Notes under the pieces: model-generated | The model's database searches: none | What the model was told of the DNA's origin: nothing | Seen by the model: only the letters and a program-made list of their open reading frames with translations | Source of the DNA: Pseudogymnoascus destructans | Lineage: Eukaryota > Ascomycota > Leotiomycetes > Thelebolales > Thelebolaceae | Reading direction: 5' to 3' | Length of the DNA: 64,000 bases | Assembly (NCBI RefSeq): GCF_001641265.1 | Contig: NW_020167532.1 | Span: 1,054,001-1,118,000 of the forward strand | Translations under genes and position numbers: made by a program | In this document: piece by piece, positions 11,789 through 21,733 of the stretch | How the letters are laid out: each line of letters starts with the position of its first letter | Numbering within the stretch: position 1 is the first letter of the stretch

Positions 11789-12637
11789 TGTAATGGTGGG
11801 TGCACCAGATGTGAGAATCCAGCCACCCAAGGAAGGGGTGATTTTACTAAGACAACACACTGTCTTAGGAAACAGAGCCAAAGGGTCATAGCTTAGACTA
11901 TTCCACAACGCAGCAATCAGGTGTATGATGTAGTGGAGTGGTTTAGACAAGTTGTAACAAATGTTGAGTAACAAGATCAATGCTTGGAAGCTTGGAAAAG
12001 ACGTGGAAGTATGTGATAGTCGATTTACTGTATTGTCTGCTTGCCCTTTCTTAAGGAAAGGGCAATCCTATTTATGCTAAAGGAGTGTAGTTCTCTCATT
12101 TTCCAAGACTTTCCATGACTAACCAGGCTTGGTAACTGTAGTCAACGTAAGAGAATCCCATAGAACCATCTCCTAGGTTCCTAGCCTATAGGAAGTGAAA
12201 GGAGGTCCAAGGTCAGAGTACCCCTATAGACAAATTATGTCATAACTTAACCAATCTTGTGGGTAACTAAGGAGCGATGACGTGTAATGAATCATAGACA
12301 GTTGTAGAAGCTTTTGGAGCTATTGTTCACGTTCCTAGACCTCTAGTTGATAGAGATATGTCATGTGTAGTATTAGCCCAGTAACTAAGGAGTGATGTCA
12401 TGTAATGAATCATAGAGGGTTGTAGAGATATGCTATGTGGTTATATCGGCCCAGTAACTAAGGAGCAATGACGTGTAATGAATTATAGAGGGTTGTAGCA
12501 ATCGTTGAGTAGTATTGCTCTTGTTGTTGGTGTGACAAGCCAAAATATGTATAGTGACTTGTAGGTTTGAGGAGGAGATTTCTAAGTTTGCTCTTGAGTT
12601 TAATAGCAAACTGAGTGCAACGAATGTCAGTATGACA
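11789..12637. repeat. solo LTR B, inverted relative to LTR A
   Basis: It begins TGTAATGGTGGG and ends GTCAGTATGACA, the reverse complement of LTR A. It is about 86 bp shorter overall and more diverged. Internally the segment around CCCAGTAACTAAGGAG is repeated (12260-12490), giving local tandem copies. No matching 5-bp duplication is visible at its borders (CACTA versus ATGCT). Its opposite orientation rules out a simple LTR pair with copy A. Confidence 0.75.
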
Positions 12638-13606
12638 ATGCTACGACTAGCCAATCACAAAAATGCCTCACAGTGACGTGGCCGGCCCTTGCGTAGACCG
12701 CTACCCGGCACCTTTTACGACATTGCGAGTTACATGCACTGAGCAGCGCCGTTTGCTCTCAGTCTAGGCTGATCTTGGAGAGAAGGGCTGAATTCTGTTT
12801 GCAAGCCTAGCTTCTTGGGGGTCCACTCAAATCCTGGGGATCAAAGGTGGAGATCTCTCTCGAAGGCCATCGCAGCCGCGACCATCCACGCATTGAAGGC
12901 CGCGGTTCACCTTGGAGTGCTGATACGAGAATACTACCGGGATTGCAGACAAATGGATATGGGGAGTGGACAAGTATTGCGATCTTGTAGAGTTGTCTGA
13001 CCTAGGCTTTCAAAGTGATCGCCTTCACAGCACGCATAGTCCGGACATGATTACTCCTTTCGTCACCAGAGTTGGCAACCACAGCACTGTAAGGACACAG
13101 GGCACCCAGCTCACAGTAATAGCATATGAGAGTGCGAGTCGGAGGCTAAACGGATGCTATCCTATAGGTCTACTACGAAGGATACAAAAAAGATGATGGG
13201 GAACCCCGTCAGTCGATTTTCTCAAGTATCCGAAACCCATCCGACTCGGTTCCGACTCGGTTAGGCCACCCAAATGATCACACGTGACCCCGCGGCTACC
13301 CGGAGTCTACTCCCTAGAATGAGAGACGAGAAGGCATCCTTACAAGCACTGTCTTTGACGCATATGTGAGGTTGGTGGAATCGGGATCAAGCATGTGGCG
13401 GAGCACGAAAAAGGATGAGGGGACATACGGAGCATGAAAACAAGCTTGGCAGTGAAGGCTGCATCTTTAGCAGGGAAGCAAGAGGGGTTCGCAAATGCTA
13501 GCGAGTCAATACCGGAACGACCGTCAAATCTATATAAGTCCTTCATCCCGCTCGAGATTCTCGTTCTAAAAACAATTCTCCCACTCATGTCCTACTCCGT
13601 GTCAAC
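12638..13606. other. intergenic, no gene recognised
   Basis: No reading frame here has recognisable similarity. Stretches around 13200-13330 repeat CCGACTCGGTT once. The last part, with a TATATAAG at about 13530, could be the promoter of the broken chromodomain gene. Confidence 0.45.
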
Positions 13607-16000
13607 ATGGCTACTGTGAACATGAACTGCGTTGAATTCTATAACCCCAACCCCAAACCCGCCTTAAAGGCCTCACACGCTCAGCTGACGAAGTCATTGT
13701 TGAACAAGCCCCGACTGCCTCTACAACCCAGCAGGTCGCCATCTGCAATGTTAGCGGGGGATGTTCAAGATAACGACTCACTAGATGACTCTCTTCCATC
13801 ACTTGAAGAGCTGGTCCGCCCTCCTCAAAACAGAGACATCCCTCAACGCCACATCAAAACCACAAGCCCCTCCATATTTCGAAGTGCCAACTAAATGACG
13901 AGGGCCACCTGCTTACTGATGCCACAACCTTGAACTCAGCCTATGTGCCAGGCAATACTCAAAGTAAATTTCTTAGCTCGCTTTTGTATGCGGATTCACC
14001 TTACTAATTCCACGCAGGAGAGCCCCTAATCATCGAAGACGACAGCGACGATGAAAGTAACGACGAAGCTGAGGGTAGAACTGCCTCAAGCGATCACCTT
14101 GCTATCATTAAGGACCAAGACGCAAGCGAGTGTGACCTAACCCCTCAAGATGCTGCCTCAACCCCGAGTAGCCTATTTGGCCCGTCCACTCCTCGAGACG
14201 CGGCATACCTCAATGTCAGTTGTTTCTCTAAGGATGGACAACAATGCCTGTCTTTCGCAGAGCTGGACTCAACATTCCCTGTTCACGTTCGACAATCTTC
14301 TCCAAGTTGCTCTGAGCTAGCTGAAACAACGGGCCATGATCGAATTCACCAGGGTGTTGAGAAGGCCATAGTCGACGAAATGAGCCTTCTCAACTACGCG
14401 GTGGATCGTGCAACCGTGCAGCATCTGCGATGCCAAAGTTGAACTACGACAAACATCAGCAGAAGCGCGGGGGTCGCCGCCTTTAAGCGCAGCCCACTCC
14501 CAATACAATCAGATCAAGCAAAAAAGTCAAAATAATACAGACGTTCGAGGTACTTCGAGCGAAGAACGATTATGGGAAAAGACGATTGAACAGCAGCATT
14601 GCCAACAAAAAGTGCAAGAAGACGAAGACAAGGACGACATGGAGGCGACTAGCAGTGATAATAATGGCCAAGTTAGTTACTGCCAGCAAATAATGACGAC
14701 CGTTCAGCACGAACAAGTGGAAGATGAGACCGTAGTTGTGACTCCTCTCTCACAAGACCGCCAACACAGTGTCAACCCATTTCAAAAGGATAATGAGGAT
14801 AACGACAATGAGGATAGTGAAGATGACGAGGATGGGGATGTGCAACCTCCAATGCGACGAAAGCGGCCCTGCAGAGAGTTTGACTCGACTGAAACCGCCA
14901 TGCGCAAGAAGGTCCACACGCGCTCGTCCACTACAGCCCAAGCCCAGACCTGCTCTACTCGAAGTTCTACAGTTTCTCAGACTGCACCAGATGATGCGGA
15001 GTCAATGCTAGGCGCGGACTACGAGGAATATCCTCTTCAGGGCTTTCTCAAGTGTGTGAGGATCTGACGAGAGACAACTTACAACCTAGAGTTCAGGCTG
15101 CTAGATCTCCCGGATTCGTTCAAGCCATCAATCGGTCTCCACATATCAAATTACACATCTAGCGGAGAACCAGTTGGAGTGTCAGCTCATTCACAGGTTT
15201 GCGCTCATGCAAAGAGGTCACCGCGAGCTGGGCAGAAGCAGAGAAAACGACCGCCTTTGCAAGAAAAAATTATGAGCAGACCTGGTAGGCAATCGACATA
15301 TTCAGCAGCTGATAACGAACTGTTGATACAGCTGAAAGAGGATGACAAATTGCCATGGGACGAAATTGCAGAGTTCTTCCCAGGAAGGACCAAAGGGACG
15401 TTACAAGTACACTACAGCACAAAGCTGAAGAACCGCTCGCGGAAGTCGAAGTATAAAAAATGCAAGGGAATATGCTCATCAGGGTTTTCAATAGACCTAG
15501 TTGATCCACAGCTTCGAGATGCCCATCCTTCCACACCATGTCTAGCAGCAACTGCCGACTCTAGCAAGGGTGCTCATAGAGGCATACTATCAACTGGGAA
15601 CAAAAAGCATATAACAATGCAGCCGCGTTGTAGCAGCCAAGGAGTGGAAAGCGATACAGATGAGATCTGCGAGGTTGAAGCGCTGCTTGCCAAGTCGATA
15701 GTACTTAATGTTGTTTGGTACCTCGTGAAGTGGGAAGGCTTTGGTGATGATAAAAATACGTGGCAGGAACAGGACGACATCAGTTCGGATCTCGTTGACA
15801 ATTTTGAGGCGACCTATCAAGGGAACTTCAGTGTGGAATTACTCAAGAAGCGAGAACGGAGAGGGAAAATTGAATATTTTGTTAAATGGAAGGGCCGTCC
15901 ATCGGATGAGAATTCCTGGAGAAGGAAGATACAATACACTCTGAATAAATTAAAGAGTTTGAGGCAAGGTGATGCAGGAAATCATTGCATTGTATCTTAG
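13607..16000 (+). pseudogene. SANT/Myb plus tandem chromodomain nuclear protein, broken
   Basis: ATG at 13607 starts a Ser/Pro-rich N-terminus. The frame shifts near 13890; an intron 13964-14017 with a TTACTAAT branch leads to an acidic stretch (EPLIIEDDSDDE). The frame shifts again between 14408 and 14442, and an in-frame TGA lies at 15065-15067. Beyond it the same frame continues to 16000. This part holds a SANT/Myb-like domain (STYSAADNELLIQLKEDD, then WDEIAEFFPGRTKGTLQVHY) and two chromodomains, VVWYLVKWEGFGDDKNTWQE and YFVKWKGRPSDENSW. Such a protein would bind DNA and methylated histone or similar ligands. Three lesions make this copy a probable pseudogene, unless splicing removes one. 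A pogo element starts 53 bp after its stop codon. Confidence 0.7.
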
Positions 16001-16052
16001 GGCTAGTGAGCATTTGCATACACAAGAGATGAGTTTGCTTTGGCAATAGATA

Positions 16053-17912
16053 ACGTACATGTATAGCGAAAGCGCCAAACAAGCGAAAGCGCCAAAATGA
16101 TGCGGTGACCAAACCCCCCAACTAAATGTTAAATTCCTCAACAACGAAACATGCCCCATAAAAACGATGAAAGCCAATTAGTGCTAGCTATCCAGGCTAT
16201 GCAAAGCGACCCAAAGTTACGCCTTCGAGTTGCTGCTAGGATCTATTCTGTGGACCACCGCAAGCTAGGTCGTCGTCTAGAAGGTGTACCTTCACGACGC
16301 GATATCCAAGCCAACTCACGGAAATTAACTAACCTAGAGGAGTCTGTCCTTGTTTAGTATATACTCGACCTAGCTGCCAAAGGGTTTCCTCCTCGGCTGT
16401 CTGTTGTTGAAGATATGGCAAGTCGACTACTTGCAACACGCGACGCGTCACGCGTTGGGTCGCGTTGGGCTTCAAACTTTGTTAAGCGGCGTGTAGAGCT
16501 CCAGACACGCTTTCAGCGCAAATACGACTACCAGAGGGCTAAGTGCGAAGATCCAGAAGTTATTAATGGCTGGTTTGAGCTTGTGCGTAACACAATTGCG
16601 AAATATGGTATCGATGAAGCAGATATCTACAACTTTGATGAGACTGGGTTTATGATGGGCGTTATCTCAACTGCTATGGTTGTAACAAGCTCAGACGGGC
16701 GGGCAAAAGCAAAGAAGGTACAGCCTGGTAATCGGGAATGGGTTACAGTAATCCAAGGCGTTAGTTCTCAAGGTTGGGCAGTACCACCATTTATCATTGT
16801 TGCAGGCAAAAACCACCTTACATCTTGGTATGAGAATAGTGGATTTTCAAGCGATTGGGTGATTTCTGTTACTGAAAATGGCTGGACTACAAACGAGAGA
16901 GGCATGGATTGGATTCAGCACTTTGAGAAGCATACAAAGGCCCGGAGTGTTGGTGGTTATCGCTTGTTAGTCCTTGATGGTCATGAGAGCCACCACTCAG
17001 ATGAGTTTGAGGAGTACTGCAAGGAACACAACATTATTACGCTTTGTAAGCCTGCTCACTCTTCTCATCTACTCCAGCAACTTGATGTTGGCTGTTTCGG
17101 CCCGTTAAAGCAGGCCTATGGTCGGCAAATTGAAGATATGATGCAGGCTCATATTTCTCATATTACAAAGGATGACTTCTTTCCTGCCTTCCACGCTGCA
17201 TTTAACACTACAATGACGGAAAGTAACATTTGAGGCGGGTTCCGAGGGGCAGGGCTTCTTCCATTTGACCCTGAGAGAGTGATATCTACACTTGATCTTA
17301 AGTTAAGGACACCAACGCCTCCAAGCTCCCGCCCAGGTACTGCTCAACCTTGGGTTTCTCAGACACCAAACAACCCAATTGAAGCTATGTCACAGTCTAC
17401 ATTTATTAAAACTCGGATTTCACGCCATCAAAATAGCTCTCCAACCTCAATCTATGCAGCTGTTGACCAGTTTACAAAGGGTGCATCGCAAATAATGCAT
17501 CAATTAGCACTGCTAAAGGGAGAGAACCAAAACCTACGACAGGCAAATGAAGTACTAAGCAAGCGCCGGAGAGCTAGGAAAACACGACTACAGCAAGGAG
17601 GATCACTTAGTCAACAAGGGGCGCAAGAGCTACAGGATGAGAGGGATGTTGTGCAGCAGGTAGAGCAGGAAATAAGGGCAAGCCGTGGTCGGAAGCCAAG
17701 GGAAGAAACCCGTGCCCGTCGCTGTGGCAAGTGTGGTGAGACTGGGCACAATGCGCGCACGTGTCAGATTGTAATAGACACCTCTGAGGAAGAGGACTCC
17801 GAGTAGTTTCAATTGATTTCTAATGTTGTGGTAGATTTATCGCAATGTTTGTCGTGAGGGTAGATAATTTTGGCGCTTTCGCTTGTTTGGCGCTTTCGCT
17901 ATACATGTACGT
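16053..17912 (+). mobile_element. pogo/Fot1-type DNA transposon, copy 2 (1,860 bp)
   Basis: TA flanks at 16051-16052 and 17913-17914 bound a pair of perfect 46-bp inverted repeats beginning ACGTACATGTATAGCGAAA. Each inverted repeat contains a direct duplication of GCGAAAGCGCCAAA, a likely double transposase-binding site. The perfect termini suggest this copy is younger than copy 1. The transposase gene inside is disabled only by two stop codons. Confidence 0.95.
16151..17806 (+). pseudogene. pogo-family DDE transposase, copy 2, two in-frame stops
   Basis: The frame is continuous from ATG 16151 to TAG 17804-17806 except for TAG at 16355-16357 (CAG in copy 1, a CpA-to-TpA change) and TGA at 17231-17233. 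Domains in order are: psq helix-turn-helix; CENP-B-like domain; DDE_1 core with FDETGFMMG (~16636) and LLVLDGHESHHS (~16970); a coiled basic region; and a CCHC zinc knuckle GKCGETGHNARTC near the C-terminus. Both stops fit C-to-T mutation, as expected from RIP. If a host or related element supplied transposase, the perfect termini could still be mobilised. Confidence 0.92.
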
Positions 17913-18503
17913 TATTAGTTTTAGATAATGACATATATTGCACCAGGGACATTGTAAGTACATACTGTTCCACAGCACGTGGGCTGATAGAAGCACGTGA
18001 CCACGCGCGACGACTCGTGCTGCTACGAAATAAAGGTTCATCCGAACGAAGCAATCAAAGAGGCTCAGGAAGGATTGTTAAGTATGAGGGTTTTATTTTC
18101 CGTGAATTCCCTTGTGCTACGTTGTCGGCTAAGTGAAATATCGTTTTGATCTTCTGAGAGTATGAGACTTTGATGATGAGACAGCTTCTAGAGCCACAGA
18201 TCCTCGTATATCATCTTCATCATTGCCGCTTCTGTAGGCCAGGCGTCCACAACTGTGACAATCTGATACTGAAGCGATGGGAGACCCTCCCTCCTCCAAT
18301 TACCTCTGGACCCGTTTTCTCCAATCAGCTCTTGATGCTTGTCGTCATCCGGTAGTCCCATACTTTGACGTCTTCGAGCTCTTCGGTTCTGCCCTAGTCC
18401 TGAACCCAGTATAACATGAGTTAAAGGACAGAGATTCTGAATCTGATGACGAATAGAACTGTTGTTACAGTAATTCCCTTGTGCTACGTAAGTTATCAAG
18501 ACG
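17913..18503. other. intergenic, no gene recognised
   Basis: This is the right flank of pogo copy 2. A 17-bp string AATTCCCTTGTGCTACG occurs at about 18105 and again at about 18472. The segment between them may be an old insertion, but no element features are visible. No coding sequence was recognised. Confidence 0.4.
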
Positions 18504-19151
18504 TTATCTTATGCTGTCCCCTTTGCCCACCAATCTCCCCAGCTCTATCTTAGCTTGACGTATCTCTGGTGAAGGTGTTCTCTTGCTGTGCTTGCCATGC
18601 TCCCTTTCCTTGTCAGACCACCTCCGTTTCCGATTTGGTGATAGACTTCCTAGTACCGCTCTTGGATGTATAAGCTCAGCTCGTTCAAAGTCAATCCAGA
18701 TAATACCTGGCCAATCCGGGTGGACGAGAACATTACTGGGTATTGAATCACCCTGCATCACTCCTAGCTCATGCATGTCACGCAGATGGGAGACAGCATT
18801 GTCGACGACAGCTTGTGAGATTGGCTCTCGCAACGGAAAACCTCCCAAGCTTAGAAACATCATATGGACAATACGGACTGCACCTGCGTAGTATAATAGG
18901 CTTTCAACTTTCGAACACCGCCAATCGAGTTCTCCCCCATCTACCATACCAATTAGGCAGTTTGGCGTACAAAACCGACCTAAATTCTTCTGGCGATGAG
19001 TCTCGCTGGAAGCCCCCTTTTTGCCACCTCGTTCAATAGTCTGAGATAGTGGGTTCGGGGAAGTATGAGGGTTTTTGGTATTTGAAGGCGGTTGAGGACG
19101 ACTCGGTGTGTCGGGGTGATGGTTGTCATCGTCGCTGCTGAAAGAAGACAT
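18504..19151 (-). CDS. kinase-like protein of a fungal-expanded family, 215 aa, possibly truncated
   Basis: A single open frame runs from ATG at 19151 to the stop at 18504. The first ~50 residues are Ser/Pro/Thr-rich and look disordered. Then FCTPNCLIGMVDGGELD (~60) resembles the CTQKCLLGL segment of a large family of fungal protein-kinase-like genes. MQGDSIPSNVLV (~130) sits where kinases carry the catalytic HxDxxxxN loop. IIWIDFERA (~150) takes the place of the DFG region. The tail is basic. The His of the catalytic loop is Gln here, and the N-lobe with the ATP-binding Lys is not evident. It may therefore be a pseudokinase or fragment. The Copia insertion begins only 8 bp upstream of the ATG and must have displaced the original promoter. 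Confidence 0.55.
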   Translation of the reverse strand: MSSFSSDDDNHHPDTPSRPQPPSNTKNPHTSPNPLSQTIERGGKKGASSETHRQKNLGRFCTPNCLIGMVDGGELDWRCSKVESLLYYAGAVRIVHMMFLSLGGFPLREPISQAVVDNAVSHLRDMHELGVMQGDSIPSNVLVHPDWPGIIWIDFERAELIHPRAVLGSLSPNRKRRWSDKEREHGKHSKRTPSPEIRQAKIELGRLVGKGDSIR

Positions 19152-19163
19152 AGCCTCGAAACT

Positions 19164-19255
19164 TGTTGAGTAATTTGTGTATTGTATTCCTGTCTATCTA
19201 TTGCTGCCTGAAATTGCGGGGAAGTGGTGCTGAGATCATGTGACATATTACAACA
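19164..19255 (-). repeat. Copia 3' LTR (92 bp)
   Basis: It shares its last ~48 bp exactly with the 5' LTR, including GCGGGGAAGTGGTGCTGAG. It has about 21 bp more in the first half, and TTTGTGTATTG in place of TCTGCGTGTTG. Those are three transitions of the type expected from C-to-T or G-to-A mutation. Confidence 0.9.
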
Positions 19256-19264
19256 CACCCCCCC
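19256..19264 (-). other. polypurine tract next to the 3' LTR
   Basis: The sense strand of the element reads GGGGGGGTG immediately before the LTR. This is the expected position of the plus-strand primer for reverse transcription. Confidence 0.65.
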
Positions 19265-19422
19265 ATGTATCCCAGTACCGCATACTAAGTAGGAAGGCTC
19301 GCAGGCAAATCCGTATGGGTCTGAATTTGGAGTTCTGGGCCAACAACCTTTTTCTACCCCCACCCCCGCCACTACCAAGCACCAACTTTCCACTTCTCGC
19401 ACAGCTCCGTACGCGACTCACA

Positions 19423-19980
19423 ATGACTGTTATTGGTGAAATCAAGCCTCAAGACATGGCTCTGGTTGAGATCAGGGCTGACCTCCATGATGACTTGCCA
19501 GAGTATGAGAGGGTCAAAATACCATCCCTACCCCCAATTGTGGTTGGCGTGGAATTGGCCCGTCCGTACGGTGTTGCTGGTGTGGTGGAGTCTGACCACC
19601 CACAACAGACAACGGCTTGGTACATCCAGGCTGTAGGAGACATGGATGCTGGCTGTGACCAGTGTGTACACGATCGGGGCAGTGCTCGGGCTCGTCCCTT
19701 CTTCTCTGCCTGCCATCACTATGGCGAGCTGCAGGAAGGAGCCTGTGGTAACTGTGCAATGAAGCACAAGTCAGCTGCTTGTTCCTTGAGTAAGTTTGTA
19801 CCTTTCTGTTGATTCCTATGCTGCGTACGACACTAACACATAGTAGGCCACAAGAAAACTTGGAGACCTGCCACGCCACCACCTCCGCCATCTCCCAAAG
19901 CTGGGAAAAGATCTGGCACCCGTGCCTTCGCCCGACAGAAAGCTATTGATGAAGAAGCTGCTGCTCAGCTTCGTGGGTAA
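19423..19980 (+). CDS. Cys-rich DUF3716-like protein, antisense cargo of the Copia element
   Basis: Exons 19423-19789 and 19847-19980 join in frame (GTAAGT donor, ACTAAC branch, TAG acceptor) to give 166 residues with no stop. Residues ~80-122 show the spacing CDQCVHDRGSARARPFFSAC, then GACGNCAMKHKSAACSL. This fits the fungal DUF3716 pattern of paired cysteines that probably bind zinc. The function of that family is unknown. The C-terminus is Pro-rich then basic (PPPPPSPKAGKRSGTRAFARQK), as in a nucleic-acid-binding tail. The gene lies between the RNase H end and the 3' LTR, on the strand opposite to pol, and well inside the target duplication, so it travels with the element. It is intact while pol is broken, which hints at selection or recent transcription. 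It holds CGTACG copies in its exon, in its intron and 5 bp after its stop. Confidence 0.78.
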
Positions 19981-20002
19981 TCTCCGTACGCCTCACTTCT
20001 AG

Positions 20003-20098
20003 TGCTCTCAGTGTTCTGGTGCTCTCGGTGTTCTGGTGCTCTCGGTGTTCTGGTGCTCTCGGGTTCTGGTGCTCTCGGTGTTCTGGTGCTCTCGGTTG
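20003..20098 (+). repeat. 17-bp minisatellite in the Copia 3' region
   Basis: About 5.5 copies of TGCTCTCGGTGTTCTGG, one with a 1-bp deletion and the first with a G-to-A change. It starts 22 bp after the stop codon of the cargo gene and so lies in its 3' untranslated region. Confidence 0.9.
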
Positions 20099-20601
20099 TG
20101 AATGAGGCCTAAATGACAGTGGATTTCTCTGCAATTTTAATGTGACAGGTCCGTACGTAGTTGTGAGTGTGGGAAAATGGGTGATTCTCCTGTTTTTGTA
20201 TAGTAAAAGTCAGGGATTTCTCCTGCTCTTGTCTGCCTTCCCCCCTTTGTTGAAATGGGTTTGGAATTTCGAAAAATGAATGTGAAATCTCCATGCATAT
20301 ATTGCATCTATGTCGTACGGAGTTGTGTAGTCTTCCAAATGAGTGTATGTTTATTATTTCCCAAGGTATTCCATTGGGAAAGTTGAAATAAGAACGCATA
20401 GTAAAACTAGGTGTAACTGTAGGCGGCTTTGGTGCTTTTGAGGTTCTACCTCCGTACGGAACTCATCCATTAGCTATTCTTGTCTTGCCTCACTTTTCAG
20501 TTAGTGAAGTAGAAGACTAGACCCTTTGGTCTAGGGGGCTGCTTTCCATAGTACAAAGGTAGCCAGTGCTTCATACGGGGTTGTGTTGTATGTATGCACT
20601 C

Positions 20602-21450
20602 CTATAGGAGATGCTTTATGTCTACAAGGTTCAAATGTTTAATGAACTCCTTGTGCTTCTGATGGGGTAGGGCCTTAGTAAAGCCGTCTGCTGGCATCTC
20701 GTACGTAGCTATCCACTTAATGTCGAGGTTACGGTGCTCAACCTCCTGTCTTAACCAGTGTGAATGGACGTCTATATGCTTAAGTTTTGTGACTAGCTTT
20801 GGAGACTCCTTAAGTAAGATCCGTATGGTCTGCAAATTATCACAATTAAGTGAGTATTGCTCGTTTAGATCGAGTTTGATTGTGTTGAAGAAACGCTGCC
20901 ACCAATAGAGCTGTTTCGCACTGTGGGACAAAGCTAGAAGCTGGGCCTCTGTTGTAGAGGTTGACACAGTCTTCTGCTTTGAGCAGCGCCAGTCTATTGC
21001 CCCTCCAAATAAGGTAAACAAATAACCCTCTGTGCTCTTTCTTGTTGATTCGCAGTCTGCGTACGAAGCGTCACTAGAGCATTGAAAGCGAGCCTCTTGA
21101 ATATTAGGTCCAAACTGAAGAGCTAGGGTCTTAGTATCCTTAAGGTAGAGTAGAAGTCTGTCGACTGCAGCCATGTGGTCTGGGCCTGGATTGATGAGAA
21201 ATTCCGATAGTTTCTGTGTCGTACGGGCTATATCAGGTCTCGTTACGACTGCTGCATAGTTTGCTGATCCTACTTTCTGTTGGTAAAGATGGATTTGTTG
21301 CTTATCTGCCTGGCCATCAAATTGGGTTAGGTTGTCTGTAACCATTGGCGTTCGGGTGGATCGAATAGAGGCTACTCTGTACGTAGTTGTGATCTTGTCG
21401 ATATAGGAGTCCTGGCACAGCCATAGGGTTTTCTGGGTGTGGTCCCTCAC
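20602..21450 (-). pseudogene. Copia RNase H and C-terminal RT region
   Basis: The 282-codon frame contains YQQKVGSANYAAVVTRPDIA and DASYADCESTRKSTEGYLF, then DWRCSKQKTVSTSTTEAQ and a C-terminal ADGFTKALPHQKHKEF. This is the conserved end of Copia polyproteins, where RNase H degrades the RNA template. Upstream, 21451-21733 carries the YVDD catalytic motif of reverse transcriptase in other frames, so at least two lesions separate the domains. Confidence 0.92.
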
Positions 21451-21733
21451 AATTCTTATGCCTAAGAACCATTGAAGTTCTCCTATTTCTCGAAACTCAT
21501 ACGCACGCTTCCATCAGTCTCGTACGGAACTGTGTTGCCTCCATTTTGTGGCTAGGATGGCTAAGGATGCAAATATCGTCAACATAGAAGAAGATAATAA
21601 TCTTTGAAGATACAAAGAGGCACTGTGCTTCTGGGACCTGTACGAGGCCTAGAGCCTTGAGTGTCTCTGAGAAGTCTCGAAACCAGAGTAAGGGGGACCT
21701 TCGAAGTCCATACAGTGCCCTGTTAAGTTTCCA

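Noticed and set aside
9530..12637. LTRs A and B as the two LTRs of one retrotransposon
   Set aside because: They are in opposite orientation, differ in length and divergence, and enclose pogo and GC-rich DNA without any retroelement gene.
18105..18489. 17-bp direct repeat (AATTCCCTTGTGCTACG) as a target duplication
   Set aside because: The segment between shows no terminal structure or coding content. A duplication of this length fits no element class seen here.
18900..18930. Shared hexapeptide DWRCSK between the kinase-like protein and Copia RNase H
   Set aside because: The codons differ, and the flanking residues fit each protein's own family, so it is a coincidence.
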